Translations under genes and position numbers: made by a program
Part shown: piece by piece, positions 34,621 to 45,764 of the stretch
Position numbering within the stretch: the stretch's first letter is position 1
Layout: every line of letters begins with the position of its first letter
Notes under the pieces: model-generated
The model's input: only the letters and a program-made list of their open reading frames with translations
What the model was told of the DNA's origin: nothing
Databases searched by the model: none
From: Lampris incognitus
Lineage: Eukaryota > Chordata > Actinopteri > Lampriformes > Lampridae
DNA: 64,000 nucleotides
Direction of reading: 5' to 3'
NCBI RefSeq assembly: GCF_029633865.1
Contig: NC_079215.1
Location: forward strand, 52,613,485 to 52,677,484

Positions 34621-35698
34621 TCCCGACCCGCTCCCAGAGAGGGGCAGATCGGTAGACGAGGCGTTGTCCCGGTGGCATCTTTAAGTGGCGTCCACAGTCA
34701 CTGATGCAGGAGTTATGATCGACCCCCAATAGGTCGCCGAATTAGCTTTTTTCTATAGAAGGAATAAACGTGTCCTCTGCCGGGGACCGAGGCCGGTTCT
34801 ATATGATGCAGAGCAGCGCGACCCCACAGCTACAGGGGCGATTCTGACAGCTGTCCGCTGGCCACGTTCACGACTGCGATGGGGAAGATCTGCACCTTAG
34901 CTGACTGCAGAGTAGAGCATCCCCGGACCAAGTGGTCTTCGTTGCCTTTCCCTCTGAGGAGCAGCAACGTCTGGTGGGATTTAAGTGGGCAAATGGCCTC
35001 ATGCAGGAGGCCAAATAGCCCAGAATAAACAGGCGATGTTTGTGTTTTGACAAACAAATGCACACTTTGTATGGTGCTCATTAGCAGCTTCCGTTTCACT
35101 GTAAAGCAGCGGTGGGTAATGTATTTATCTGCGTGCGTGCGTGCGCGCGCGCGCGCGCACTTTCGCGTGTCCACTAAGTGCTCTCAAGTCTCGCAAGCCT
35201 CTCTGGGGCTGTGCTGTGTTCACCAGGAAGCCACTCCATCCTTGTCTGCTTCTGAGATTCTGATAAAGTGCCGGCCAGATGTCCTGGTCAACATGGATTT
35301 CTCCTCGCCTCCCCTAGTTCCTTCTCCTCTCCTCTCCTCTCCTCCTTCCTCCATCTTCCTCCTTCAACATATGCACGTAGACAGGGAACCTGGTGCTGCA
35401 TTCACGCGCCAAGGCAGCGTGGTAAACAAGGTGGTCGCAGGTTATAGCGAAAAACCCACTGCGGGAGATGGTTTCAAAGGTGTTTTAGGAGGCTGCAAAG
35501 TTGCTCGCCGCTGTTTTAAGTTTTGGGGAGGCATTGATACCCTCAACCTGCCTCTCCCTTCTCCAAGTCGTCATGCCGAGCGCTCTCATTAACTACACAT
35601 AGAGAGTATATAAGCACACAGAAATGGGACTCCAACTCTAGGCTGGCATATACAACACCCAGCACAATATGTCTACAGAACAGCTTGATAATCATACA
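34621..35698. other. intronic/intergenic, no gene seen
   Basis: Contains a (GC/GT) alternating run (35,133-35,160) and a CTCCT run (35,325-35,350). No exon is supported. Confidence 0.4.
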
Positions 35699-37275
35699 TA
35701 CAGTCCTGGGAAAGAGTATTTGCTGCCTCCTTCCCAATTTCCTTTATTGTTTCAGATCTTCATACAAAATTGAATGAATATAAGATGAAGAGAACCTGAG
35801 TAAACACAAAGTACAGTGTTTAAATGTTATCTATTTAAGAAAAAAGTTACTGGCCCTGTGTGAAAAAGTAACTGTAGTAACTTAAAAAAAGTAACTTAGT
35901 TACTCAATCAACTAATTGAGCAAATTTAATTGATCATTGGATTCAGTTAGAGCAGACACACACAGGCCTGATTACGGCCAGCCCTGTTGAATCTGAACAT
36001 GACTTGTGTTGACCCTTGCCATCAATGTGATGTAGGCTACGAGGTCTCAACAAGCAGCACATGACGCCGACATCAAAAACCACTCCAGAAGAGATGAGAA
36101 GAAAAGATGTTGAGCTATATCAGTCTGGAAAGGGCTACCGAGCCTTTTCTAAGGCTCTGGGACTCCATTGTCTCCAAATGGAGAAAACCTGGAACGGTGG
36201 TGAATCTTCCCAGGAGTGGCCGGCCTACCAAAATTCCTCCGATGGTGCAGCGACAACTCATCCAGGAAGTCACAAAAAACACAGGACATCATCTAAAGAA
36301 CTGAAGGCCTCTCTAGCCTCAGCTTAAGGCTGTCGTTCATGATTCGACAACAAGAAAGAGACTGGGCAAAAATGGAAATCATGGCGGAGTTGCAAAGCAC
36401 AAACCACTGCGAACCAAGAGAGACATTAGCGCTCATCTCACATTTGCAAAAAAGAAAAAAAGAAAAAAAGCATATTGATGTACCCCCAGCCTCAATGTTC
36501 TGTGGACAGACAAGTCAAAGGTGGAACTTTCTGGAAGAAACGGGTCCCGTTATGTCTGGCATAAAGCAAACAGCATTTCATGATGAGGACATCGTACCAA
36601 CAGTAAACCATGGTGGCGGTAGTGTGATGGTGTGGGGATGCTTTGCTGCCTCGGGGCCTGGAAGGCTCTCCATCACTGAAGGAACCGTGAACTCTGCTCT
36701 CTACCAGAACGTTCTGAAGGAGAAGGTCTCATCGTCAGTCCGTGACCTGAAGCTGAAGCTTGGTTGGGTTATGCAGCGGGACAACGATCCAAAACACAAG
36801 AGTAAGTCCACCTCAGGATGGCTCCGAAGAAACAAAATGGAGGTTTTGGAGCGGCCTAGTCAAAGTCCTGACTTGAACCCCATCGAGAGGCTGTGGCAGG
36901 ACCTTATACGAGCAGTTTATGCTCGAAAACCCTCCGATGTCGCTGAATTACAGCAATTCTGCAAAGACGAGCGGGCCAAAAGTCCTCCACAGCGAAGTGA
37001 AAGACCGATCTCCAATTATAGGAAGTGTTTGGTTGCAGTTGCTGCTGCTAAAGGTGGCACAACCGGTTATCAAGTTCAGGGGGGTACTTACTTTTTTCAC
37101 ACGGGTGTTGGGTAACTTTTTTTCCTTCATCATTTAAAAGCTGTATTTTGTGTTTACTCGTGTTGTCTTTGTCTTATATTTTTGTATGAAGATCTGAAAC
37201 CACTCAGCGATGACAAATTATGCAGAACTAGTTCCTGTTACAGTTTGACTCAATAAATTGATGCACTGTTTGTGC
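35699..37275 (+). pseudogene. Tc1-like transposon, degenerate
   Basis: Left end TACAGTCCTGGGAAAGAGTA resembles the terminal repeat of a Tc1 family. Transposase remains in several frames: SKTTPEEMRRKDVELYQSGK (36,076), then GGGSVMVWGCFAASGPGRLS, QRDNDPKHKSKSTSGWLRRN and WPSQSPDLNPIERLWQDL-like SQSPDLNPIERLWQDLIRAV. Frameshifts near 36,160 and 36,310-36,480 break the ORF. The right terminal repeat is eroded. Confidence 0.85.
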
Positions 37276-37809
37276 GCCGTCTGACTTGCAGGTGGTTGAG
37301 TTGTTCGCATGCATTATTGTCTTCGTGCACGGCGTGAATAAGGAAGGAGGTGCTAAATGGTTTTTCTTGTCTGCAAATTCCTCGCAGAATAATTATATAT
37401 CTGCGCCGTTATCCCACATACGGATGTACACGAACGCACACGCGTTTGACTTTTTCTCAGTTTTATATGCCACGACGCTCCCGTTCTCTAAAAGGCAATC
37501 AAACTTTTTGGTGTAATTTGAAGTGAATTACAACTAGCAGCACTGCTCGGGCAGGTGTTTGTGCTTGTGTATGCTTCACAGCAGTGATGAGCACATTATG
37601 CAAATGGGGAAAGATCTCCATATTCATAATGCAGATCTTTTTTTTAAATTTTTTTTTAGATACTCTGGAGCAAGATTAGCTCACTCGTAGCGGGCCTAGA
37701 ATGTAGAATTGTGTGTATGTGATCTGCTACAATTACAATGTGTGTACCACCACACCATCCCAGGGGTTATGGTCTTGTTATTGCTGCACTGGACGGGTGT
37801 ACATCTGTG

Positions 37810-38177
37810 ATTGCAGTGGTTAGTGGGGTCGCCTCACAGCAAGAAGGTTCTCGGTTCGAGCCCCGGGGTAGTCCAACTTTGGGGGGGGTCGTCCCGAGTC
37901 GTCCTCTGTGTGGAGTTTGCATGTTCTCCCCGTGTCTGCGTGGGTTTCCTCCGGGGGCTCCGGTTTCCTCCCACAGTCCAAAGACCTGTAGGTCAGGTGA
38001 ATCGGCCTCACTAAATTGCCCCTAGGTATGTACGTGTGTGTGTGGGCCCTGTGATGGCCTGGCAGCCTGTCCAGGGCGTCTCTCCACCTGCCGCCCAGTA
38101 ACTGCTGGGATAGGCCCCAGCATCCCCATGACCCTGAGAGCAGGATAAGCAGTTTGGATGATGGATGGATGGATGGT
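37810..38177 (+). repeat. SINE family A
   Basis: Body GTGTGGAGTTTGCATGTTCT, CCCACAGTCCAAAGACCTGT and tail GATGATGGATGGATGGATGG. The A-box head is eroded. Confidence 0.75.
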
Positions 38178-38863
38178 TTCTTCCATTTAGCAGAAGATTG
38201 AAGCCTTGCTTGAAGTCAAACTGAGTGGGGGGAAAAAAAGACAGAATTGAAATCACATGTTGACCACTTCTCAAAAAAAAAACCTGTAATTTGCCCCGTT
38301 GCACCTGTTTTTTGACAGCAATATATTTATTTGTTTGTTTGTTTGTTTGTTTATATGCAAAGGAGATCTTCCCATGACTGAACTGAGAGTGGCTTGCTTC
38401 TCCGGTCACGGCGGAGTTTGTATCCCTGTCCAACCTGATTAGTAATTGTGCGTCAAGCAGTCCTATTGTTTGTGACTTCTCATACAGGCACAGTTCCAGT
38501 TTGACTTGTCTTATCACCATACAGTATTCATCAGGCTTTTTTCTTTAATGCTTTTCTCGGGGGGGGGGGCGCTGAACTGAAATGAAATCAGATAAATAAT
38601 TGGCCAACAGCGAGTGTCTTGGGGTTCGTGTGAGATGGCAAAGGGGCATGGTGATGTCACGGTGACGTGATGTGATGGGATGTGACAGCGTTTCTTGCAG
38701 GGCTAAAAATATTGCTACAGCTGAGTGTGATTGTCCCGGAGAAAATGGCTTCCTCCTATCGGTCTGGCTTTGGTCCACGTCGTCAGTCCAGCTGAAGTGC
38801 CAGCCTGCCTGTGTCACTGGGCAACTCCAGACTTAGTGAGCGATAGCCCCCGAGTCGCTGTTT

Positions 38864-39268
38864 CCCCAGTCTGACCGGTACACAGCTCTCTTTCCCCAGT
38901 CTGACCAGTACACATCTCTCTTTCTCAGTCTGACCAGTACACATCTCGCTTTCCCCAGTCTGACCAGTACACATCTCGCTTTCCCCAGTCTGACCGGTAC
39001 ACAGCTCTCTTTCCCCAGTCTGGCCAGTACACATCTCGCTTTGCCCAGTCTGACCAGTACACAGCTCTCTTTCCCAGTCTGACCAGTACACATCTCTCTT
39101 TCCCCAGTCTGACAAGTACACATCTCTTTCCCCAGTCCGACCAGTACACATCTCTCTTTTCCCAGTCTGACCAGTACACATCTCGCTTTCCCCAGTCTGA
39201 CCAGTACACAGCTCTCTTTCCCCAGTCTGACCAGTACACATCTCTTTCCCAGTCTGACCAGTACAGAG
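38864..39268. repeat. 30-bp minisatellite, about 14 copies
   Basis: Unit AGTCTGACCAGTACACATCT plus CTCTTTCCCC, with a few 29-bp copies. Because 30 is a multiple of three, several frames stay open, which makes the local ORFs meaningless as genes. Confidence 0.9.
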
Positions 39269-39668
39269 ACTGTGTCATCCAGTCATCTGTGGACCTCTAC
39301 AATTCCACTTTAATAAGTTTGGATGTGTTTTGAACTCATTTTGCGGAAATGAATCCAGGAATTAGGTTTAACTCTTATCTGTCTTTTATTGTGTGAGACT
39401 GGTAATGAAACAATGGTTCAATTAAAATTGCTTTTTAATTCGGCCTCGACCTTAATTGTTCATACTTTTAGAAGTGCTGGCCACCAGTGGACATTAGTTT
39501 GGAAAACTGGGTTTGCAACACATGTGAAGCCTTTATTAAATCATTGATCTGTTTCCCCATAAAAAGCAAGACTTTTATTTAGCAATTTACACACTTTTAA
39601 TATAATATTGTCTAATGTCACGAGCTTATGTTTATATATTGGGGTAAGCTCAATGAGTCTTGTATGTA

Positions 39669-41286
39669 CACTACCGTTCAAAAGTTTGGGATCACATTGA
39701 AATGTCCATATTTTTGAAGGAAAAGCACTGTACTTTTCAATGAAGATAACTTTAAACTAGTCTTAACTTTAAAGAAATACACTCTATACATTGCTAATGT
39801 GGTAAATGACTATTCTAGCTGCAAATGTCTGGTTTTTGGTGCAATATCTACATAGGTGTATAGAGGCCCATTTCAAGCAACTATCACTCCAGTGTTCTAA
39901 TGGTACAATGTGTTTGCTCATTGGCTCAGAAGGCTAATTGATGATTAGAAAACCCTTGTGCAATCATGTTCACACATCTGAAAACAGTTTAGCTCGTTAC
40001 AGAAGCTACAAAACTGACCTTCCTTTGAGCAGATTGAGTTTCTGGAGCATCACATTTGTGGGGTCAATTAAACGCTCAAAATGGCCAGAAAAAGAGAACT
40101 TTCATCTGAAACTCGACAGTCTATTCTTGTTCTTAGAAATGAAGGCTATTCCATGCGAGAAATTGCTAAGAAATTGAAGATTTCCTACACCGATGTGTAC
40201 TACTCCCTTCAGAGGACAGCACAAACAGGCTCTAACCAGAGTAGAAAAAGAAGTGGGAGGCCGCGTTGCACAACTGAGCAAGAAGATAAGTACATTAGAG
40301 TCTCTAGTTTGAGAAACAGACGCCTCACAGGTCCCCAACTGGCATCTTCATTAAATAGTACCCGCAAAACACCAGTGTCAACATCTACAGTGAAGAGGCG
40401 GCTGCGGGATTCTGGGCTTCAGGGCAGAGTGGCAAAGAAAAAGCCATATCTGAGACTGACCAATAAAAGAAAAAGATTAAGATGGGCAACAGAACACAGA
40501 CATTGGACAGAGGAAGACTGGAAAAAAGTGTTGTGGACGGATGAATCCAAGTTTGAGGTGTTTGGATCACAAAGAAGAACGTTTGTGAGACGCAGAACAA
40601 ATGAAAAGATGCTGGAAGAATGCCTGACGCCATCTGTTAAGCATGGTGGAGGTAATGTGATGGTCTGGGGTTGCTTTGGTGCTGGTAAGGTGGGAGATTT
40701 GTACAGGGTAAAAGGGATTCTGAATAAGGAAGGCTATCACTCCATTTTGCAACGCCATGCCATACCCAGTGGACAGCGCTTGATTGGAGCCAATTTCATC
40801 CTACAACAGGACAATGACCCTAAACACACCTCCAAATTGTGCAAGAACTATTTAGAGCAGAAGCAGGCAGCTGGTATTCTATCGGTAATGGAGTGGCCAG
40901 CGCAGTCACCAGATCTGAACCCCATTGAGCTGTTGTGGGAGCAGCTTGACCGTATGGTACGCAAGAAGTGCCCATCCAACCAATCCAACTTGTGGGAGCT
41001 GCTTCTGGAAGCGTGGGGTGCAATTTCTCCAGATTACCTCAACAAATTAACAGCTAGAATGCCAAAGGTCTGCAATGCTGTAATTGCTGCAAATGGAGGA
41101 TTCTTTGACGAAAGCAAAGTTTGATGTAAAAAAAATCTTATTTCAAATACAAATCATTATTTCTAACCTTGTCAATGTCTTGACTCTATTTTCTATTCAT
41201 TTCACAACATATGGTGGTGAATAAGTGTGACTTTTCATGGAAAACACAAAATTGTTTGGGTGATCCCAAACTTTTGAACGGTAGTG
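39669..41286 (+). mobile_element. complete Tc1/mariner transposon with intact transposase
   Basis: Bounded by inverted repeats CACTACCGTTCAAAAGTTTG (left, from 39,669) and its exact complement ending at 41,286, at least 27 bp identical. TA flanks both sides (39,667-39,668 and 41,287-41,288), the standard target duplication. It inserted beside a TATG repeat. It is about 1.6 kb with one uninterrupted transposase gene. Confidence 0.93.
40081..41124 (+). CDS. Tc1-like transposase, DD38E type, intact
   Basis: 347 residues, the usual size for Tc1 transposases. Cut-and-paste enzyme acting on the inverted repeats around it. N-terminal paired helix-turn-helix (MREIAKKLKISYTDVYYSL; TGPQLASSLN...STVKRRL) with the GRPR-type hook RKRSGRPRCT. 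The catalytic core has WTDESKFEVFG (first Asp), QQDNDPKHTS (second Asp) and SPDLNPIELLW (Glu). There are 38 residues between the second Asp and the Glu, not the 34 of classical Tc1, because of a 4-residue insertion around EQKQAAGILSVMEWP. No stop or frameshift; the start ATG is at the expected MARKRELSSE. It could be active. Confidence 0.93.
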   Translation: MARKRELSSETRQSILVLRNEGYSMREIAKKLKISYTDVYYSLQRTAQTGSNQSRKRSGRPRCTTEQEDKYIRVSSLRNRRLTGPQLASSLNSTRKTPVSTSTVKRRLRDSGLQGRVAKKKPYLRLTNKRKRLRWATEHRHWTEEDWKKVLWTDESKFEVFGSQRRTFVRRRTNEKMLEECLTPSVKHGGGNVMVWGCFGAGKVGDLYRVKGILNKEGYHSILQRHAIPSGQRLIGANFILQQDNDPKHTSKLCKNYLEQKQAAGILSVMEWPAQSPDLNPIELLWEQLDRMVRKKCPSNQSNLWELLLEAWGAISPDYLNKLTARMPKVCNAVIAANGGFFDESKV

Positions 41287-41332
41287 TATGTATGTATGTA
41301 TGTATGTATGTATGTATGTATGTATGTATGTA

Positions 41333-41389
<57 letters not shown>

Positions 41390-41396
41390 TTGGTCA
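41287..41396. repeat. compound microsatellite (TATG)n(GT)n(TA)n
   Basis: Begins directly at the right end of the Tc1 element. Confidence 0.95.
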
Positions 41397-41552
41397 TACT
41401 GAATACACTTCTCTAAGGTCCATTTTTGGCGACCCTGTGCAGCCCCGGCCCAGACGTCTTGACTTAAACATTGGTTGCAAATCAAGGAAATTATTTTTGA
41501 TGATAGCTAACAGTGTTTTCCCTTATTTACCTCCATTTAACAATTCCTAGTA

Positions 41553-41585
<33 letters not shown>

Positions 41586-41874
41586 TCACCCTTCCCCTTT
41601 TCAACTTGCCATCCATCCGTCAACGCTGCTCTAGCACCTCTGAATCCTCCGTGCCTCCGTATAGATTTCAGGCTATACCCCAGGTTCTCCTTCTCCTCCT
41701 GCCTGTCAGCCCACTCAGCCTGTCATCACGGCCTGACGTTCTCCCGCCCCTCCCACCGTCTTCTCACTCTCTGCTTACGTATTTTAACCCTCCGCCCCAC
41801 CCATAAATCTGATGTGCCTGGAGGTCAGATTTCACCGGTGCCTTTGACATTTTCCTCTCTCTGTTTCTGTCTCC

Positions 41875-41925
<51 letters not shown>

Positions 41926-42081
41926 CCTTGCTCTGCGGCGGTCTCTAGCTCTGGCTCTCTTTCTCCACTGGGAGTGGTTTGATGGGATACTGCAGGAAGG
42001 GAGTCTTAATGGAGCCCTGGCCTTCATTAAATTACCCCTGCAAAAACAGTCATGCACAAGCACACTCACCCACATCATTCA

Positions 42082-42161
<80 letters not shown>
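42082..42161. repeat. (CA)n microsatellite
   Basis: About 40 CA units; preceded by a CT run at 41,886-41,922. Confidence 0.95.
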
Positions 42162-42162
<1 letters not shown>

Positions 42163-42654
42163 CCTCCAGATGTCTTCGTGTGTCCATCTGCATGATGAGC
42201 CATTGGGTTTCTCTGTGGATGCAGCTCAACGAGACGAACACGGACAACGAGAGGGAATAAGTTGACATAGCTTTGTTTACCAGTAGCGTCAGGACAAAGC
42301 TAGTATGTGTGGCTGCAAGTCCACCACCCCAACACGGCTACTGACGCTGACCAGAAGTTATAAGGTTGTCATTAAGCCGTTATAAGCAATATTCTACATG
42401 AAGTAGATGATGATGCTGTCGACCTCTAGCCCACCTGGCACTCTGAGGAGCATGCACGCCTTGGAAGGAAAACCCTTCTGCCTGGTCCTGTTGAGAGGGA
42501 TGCTGATGGTTGTGGTGCTGATATAAGACCAGTAAAAGAAGTGCTGGTTTCTTAACCAATGATATTGCATACTGAATCATCTCTGACCTAGCTGCAACGT
42601 CCCACGTTTGAATCCAGCTCATGCCTTGCTACTCTGCTATCTATCCCCCCCCCT

Positions 42655-43047
42655 TTTTTTCGACCCAATTGTACCTGGCCAATCACCCTGCTCTCTGAGC
42701 CGTCCCGGTCGCTGCTCCACCCCCTCTGCCAGTCTGGGGAGGGCTGCAGACTATCACATGCCTCCTCCCATACATGTGGAGTCGCCAGCCGCTTCTTTTC
42801 ACCTGACAGTGAGGAGTTTCACCAGGAGGACGTAGCGTGTGGGAGGATCACACTACCCCCCCCCCGAACAGGTGCCCTGACCAACCAGAGGAGGCGCTAG
42901 TGCAGTGACCAGGACACATACCCACATCCGGCTTCCCACCTGCAGACATGACCAATTGTATCTGTAGGGATCGCCTGACCAAGTCGGAGGTAACACGGGG
43001 ATTCGAACCGGCGAGCCCCGTGTTGGTAGGCAACGGACTCGACCGTG
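42655..43047 (-). repeat. tRNA-headed SINE family B
   Basis: Reverse copy, head at right with GGGATTCGAACCGGCGAGCC. Body as in the other copies, with a short deletion near the poly-C at 42,856. Confidence 0.8.
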
Positions 43048-45683
43048 TTGTTCAGTTTTTACCCTTAGGTGTAGTGATACAAATGTTCCGCTTTGCCGTT
43101 TGTCTGGTTAGCTTTTATTAAAGAGATAATTAAGGCAACTTATGAAACCATGGTTTTGGTCAAGTTTGCAAGCTAAACAATTCACCACTGGGCTGATATG
43201 ATGTTCATCTGAGATGCTCACCGAAGAGACTCTCCCTCTGGCGTACATGGCACGGCAAGGTGTAGGATCATATGTAATATATGATCCTACATGGAAAAAT
43301 ATAGTACTTCCCGGAGTTGGAAGTGTGATTGGGGACGTACCCAGGAGTGTTCCAGATGCCAAGAATACACACATAGATCACACTTCATCGACTAAATCTG
43401 ATGCAATACGAAGGCAACGGTCATACGATATCATTGGTGGATTTCATAGGAACTTCCACTATCATATGTCTCTGATAAGGTCATGGAAATGTCAGCAGAT
43501 CCAGGAACCATAGTATAGGTCAGCATGGTATGTTGCGTGGACATGGTAATACTTCGGGTCAAATGGAGTCCTGAATTTTAAAGATCCCAGGTTTCCACTC
43601 TCGGTCTTCCTGGTGCCCTAAAGCCACTAGAGTGATCCAGTTAGATGTGCCCCCCTTTGAATCTGACATCATCTTGCACTGCATGGGCTGGGGGGGGGGC
43701 AGTAATCTGATCATTTATCCACTATGGTACTATGTAATGCCTTTCCAGCAACCCTGACTAAGGTTTGTGTGCTGGCACGTTTTCAGAGGTGTTGCCGGGC
43801 AGACATTAGCCTATTTGTGATAATTATTATTGTGATTCTCGGTATCAAGATTATGTGTAAATTGAGCAAAAGCCTTCATCATCATCAACAATATAACCAT
43901 CATCATCATCATTATCATCATCATCATCATGACCCTTCTTTTTCCCACCATCTTCGTCGTAGTGGTGTCAAGAACAAGAGGTCCCACCCCATGTCCCCCT
44001 GAACTTTGACCCCTACCGATGTACAAAGCATTTCTCACTGTAGCGATGGGTAAGAACATATATCTGTGAAAACCAAGTCAGACATTTTGGTGTCAATTGA
44101 AAGTAAACCCTTTTTGACAAAGTTACGGCCATAGAACAACTTTGACCTTATTTTGTGATCTTGAATGCGGCCTTGATCCACTTATCTCCGAACTGTCACC
44201 GGTTCAAGGTGCCCCCCTTCTCTGAAAATCTCACGTCATTCACTGCAGCCGTCTTTCTGTACGGTTGTGGACGGACAAAAAGACAGGTAGATGTCACCAA
44301 GACCAGCACCCCCTTGGGGTGAGGTAAAGGCAACGGGGAAGGTAATACAAGTTTCAAGGCTTTCCCCGTTTCACCATGCCGAAGTGCTGAAGAGTCGGAC
44401 CATGGGAATATGTCCATGCAATAGACACCAAAAAGAGTGCGACATTTGCGGCCTAAAGCTGAAGGAGGCTGTTGAAATTCACCTTTTGCAGAAGGGGGAA
44501 CATATTCGAAGGTGTCCTCAGCTGACGCGTAGGCGTTGTGGCAGACGAAGCTGAAATCTCAGGCCGCGTCGCTGGCTGGTCCGGCTCCATAAGTGGGAGC
44601 GGGGATTTAGATGTTAATTATTCATTACGGCCTCATAACTCGGTTTCCCGTTAGGGGGAAAGAAACGGGGGAGGGGAGGAGCCGGCCGAAGATCAATGGG
44701 CTTCTCAGAAAGGGCTGAAACACCTGTACATAAATACAATCTGCTCCCTGTCCCCTCCTCCGTTCTCCACCTCCTCCTCTTCCCAACTGCTGCTCTCATC
44801 GTGCTCGAGTCACATATGTCATGTGTTCCTCCCAGGAAGACGTCTCCATGTTTGCCACGTTGTGGAGGGCCTCGAAACACAGCACATAGGCACTCAGGTA
44901 GACCCCCCCCCCATCCACACTCACCACGAGAAAATGCTGCACCGGCCCTTCCTATATGACGAGGACGATGCCGTAATACAGATTGCCAACGCCTGCAGCC
45001 TAACAAGATGCTCCTTACTAAGTTCAGCTGTCCTTACTCGTCTTTTGGTCCCGACTCCAAATTTCAGATTTTTGTTGCAATGTTCTGTGTCGATATTTTG
45101 CTGTAGCACAGAGGGAACCAATATCTGCTAATGATGTGTTCATACTTCTCAGATCTGCTGTATCTTTCCTGCCTGTCTGTCTGTCTGTCTTGTCTGTCTC
45201 TCTCTCTCACACACGCGCCCTTCCATCCTATTTCAGAACCCGTCTGTCATCCTGGTGCCCCCCTCGGTATCGCTCGGCATTACTCACATAACTGTTCAGC
45301 AGTGCGTTTTAGGTCATGTGCTTCATTATTCATCGTACATTCAGCTCGGAGGTGAAATCGGTGCATGCCTCGGTACACTCTCTTAGCTGACGCCGGATGA
45401 GATCAGCCGGGGGATCGAAAGAAATGTCCCCCTAATGTGTTACAGCGCCAGCTCCCAGATACGAAGCCACGTTGCATCTTGCCAATACGCCAACTGAATG
45501 TGGGGAAATGGGCTCGCGGTGCGAGCTGCGGAAATGCAGGAGAGGTTTTTGTCCTTTGCACCGTTATGATTGACCAGTGCACGCGGTATCAGGGTGGATG
45601 GGAAGTACCGACTGCCCTGAAATTATATCAGAAACTGTGGGCAGTATGGATTTCAACGTTTCCGTGTCCTTGATTTCAGTAGA
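43048..45683. other. non-coding, no gene seen
   Basis: A short hairpin at 43,260-43,290 (TGTAGGATCATAT / ATATGATCCTACA), a CAT-rich simple repeat at 43,877-43,931 and several open frames under 130 codons without recognisable homology or splice context. Confidence 0.4.
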
Positions 45684-45684
45684 G

Positions 45685-45749
<65 letters not shown>

Positions 45750-45764
45750 TAGGGTTAGGGTTAG
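45684..45764. repeat. interstitial telomere-like array
   Basis: About 13 units of TTAGGG mixed with TTTAGGG in an 81-bp block. Confidence 0.95.

Noticed and set aside
36339-37115. 258-codon frame as an intact transposase
   Set aside because: It starts mid-gene after frameshifts and lacks the N-terminal DNA-binding part; kept only as a Tc1 pseudogene.
38783-39278. Reverse-strand frames of about 96-152 codons with CTGQTGE / WSDWGK repeats
   Set aside because: They are created by the 30-bp minisatellite.
43214-43513. 99-codon frame containing a hairpin
   Set aside because: No recognised family; the hairpin and flanks suggest repeat-derived sequence.
44291-44554. 87-codon frame with a Cys-rich segment (CPCNRHQKECDICG)
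   Set aside because: Superficially zinc-finger-like but no proper spacing, no splice sites and no known family.
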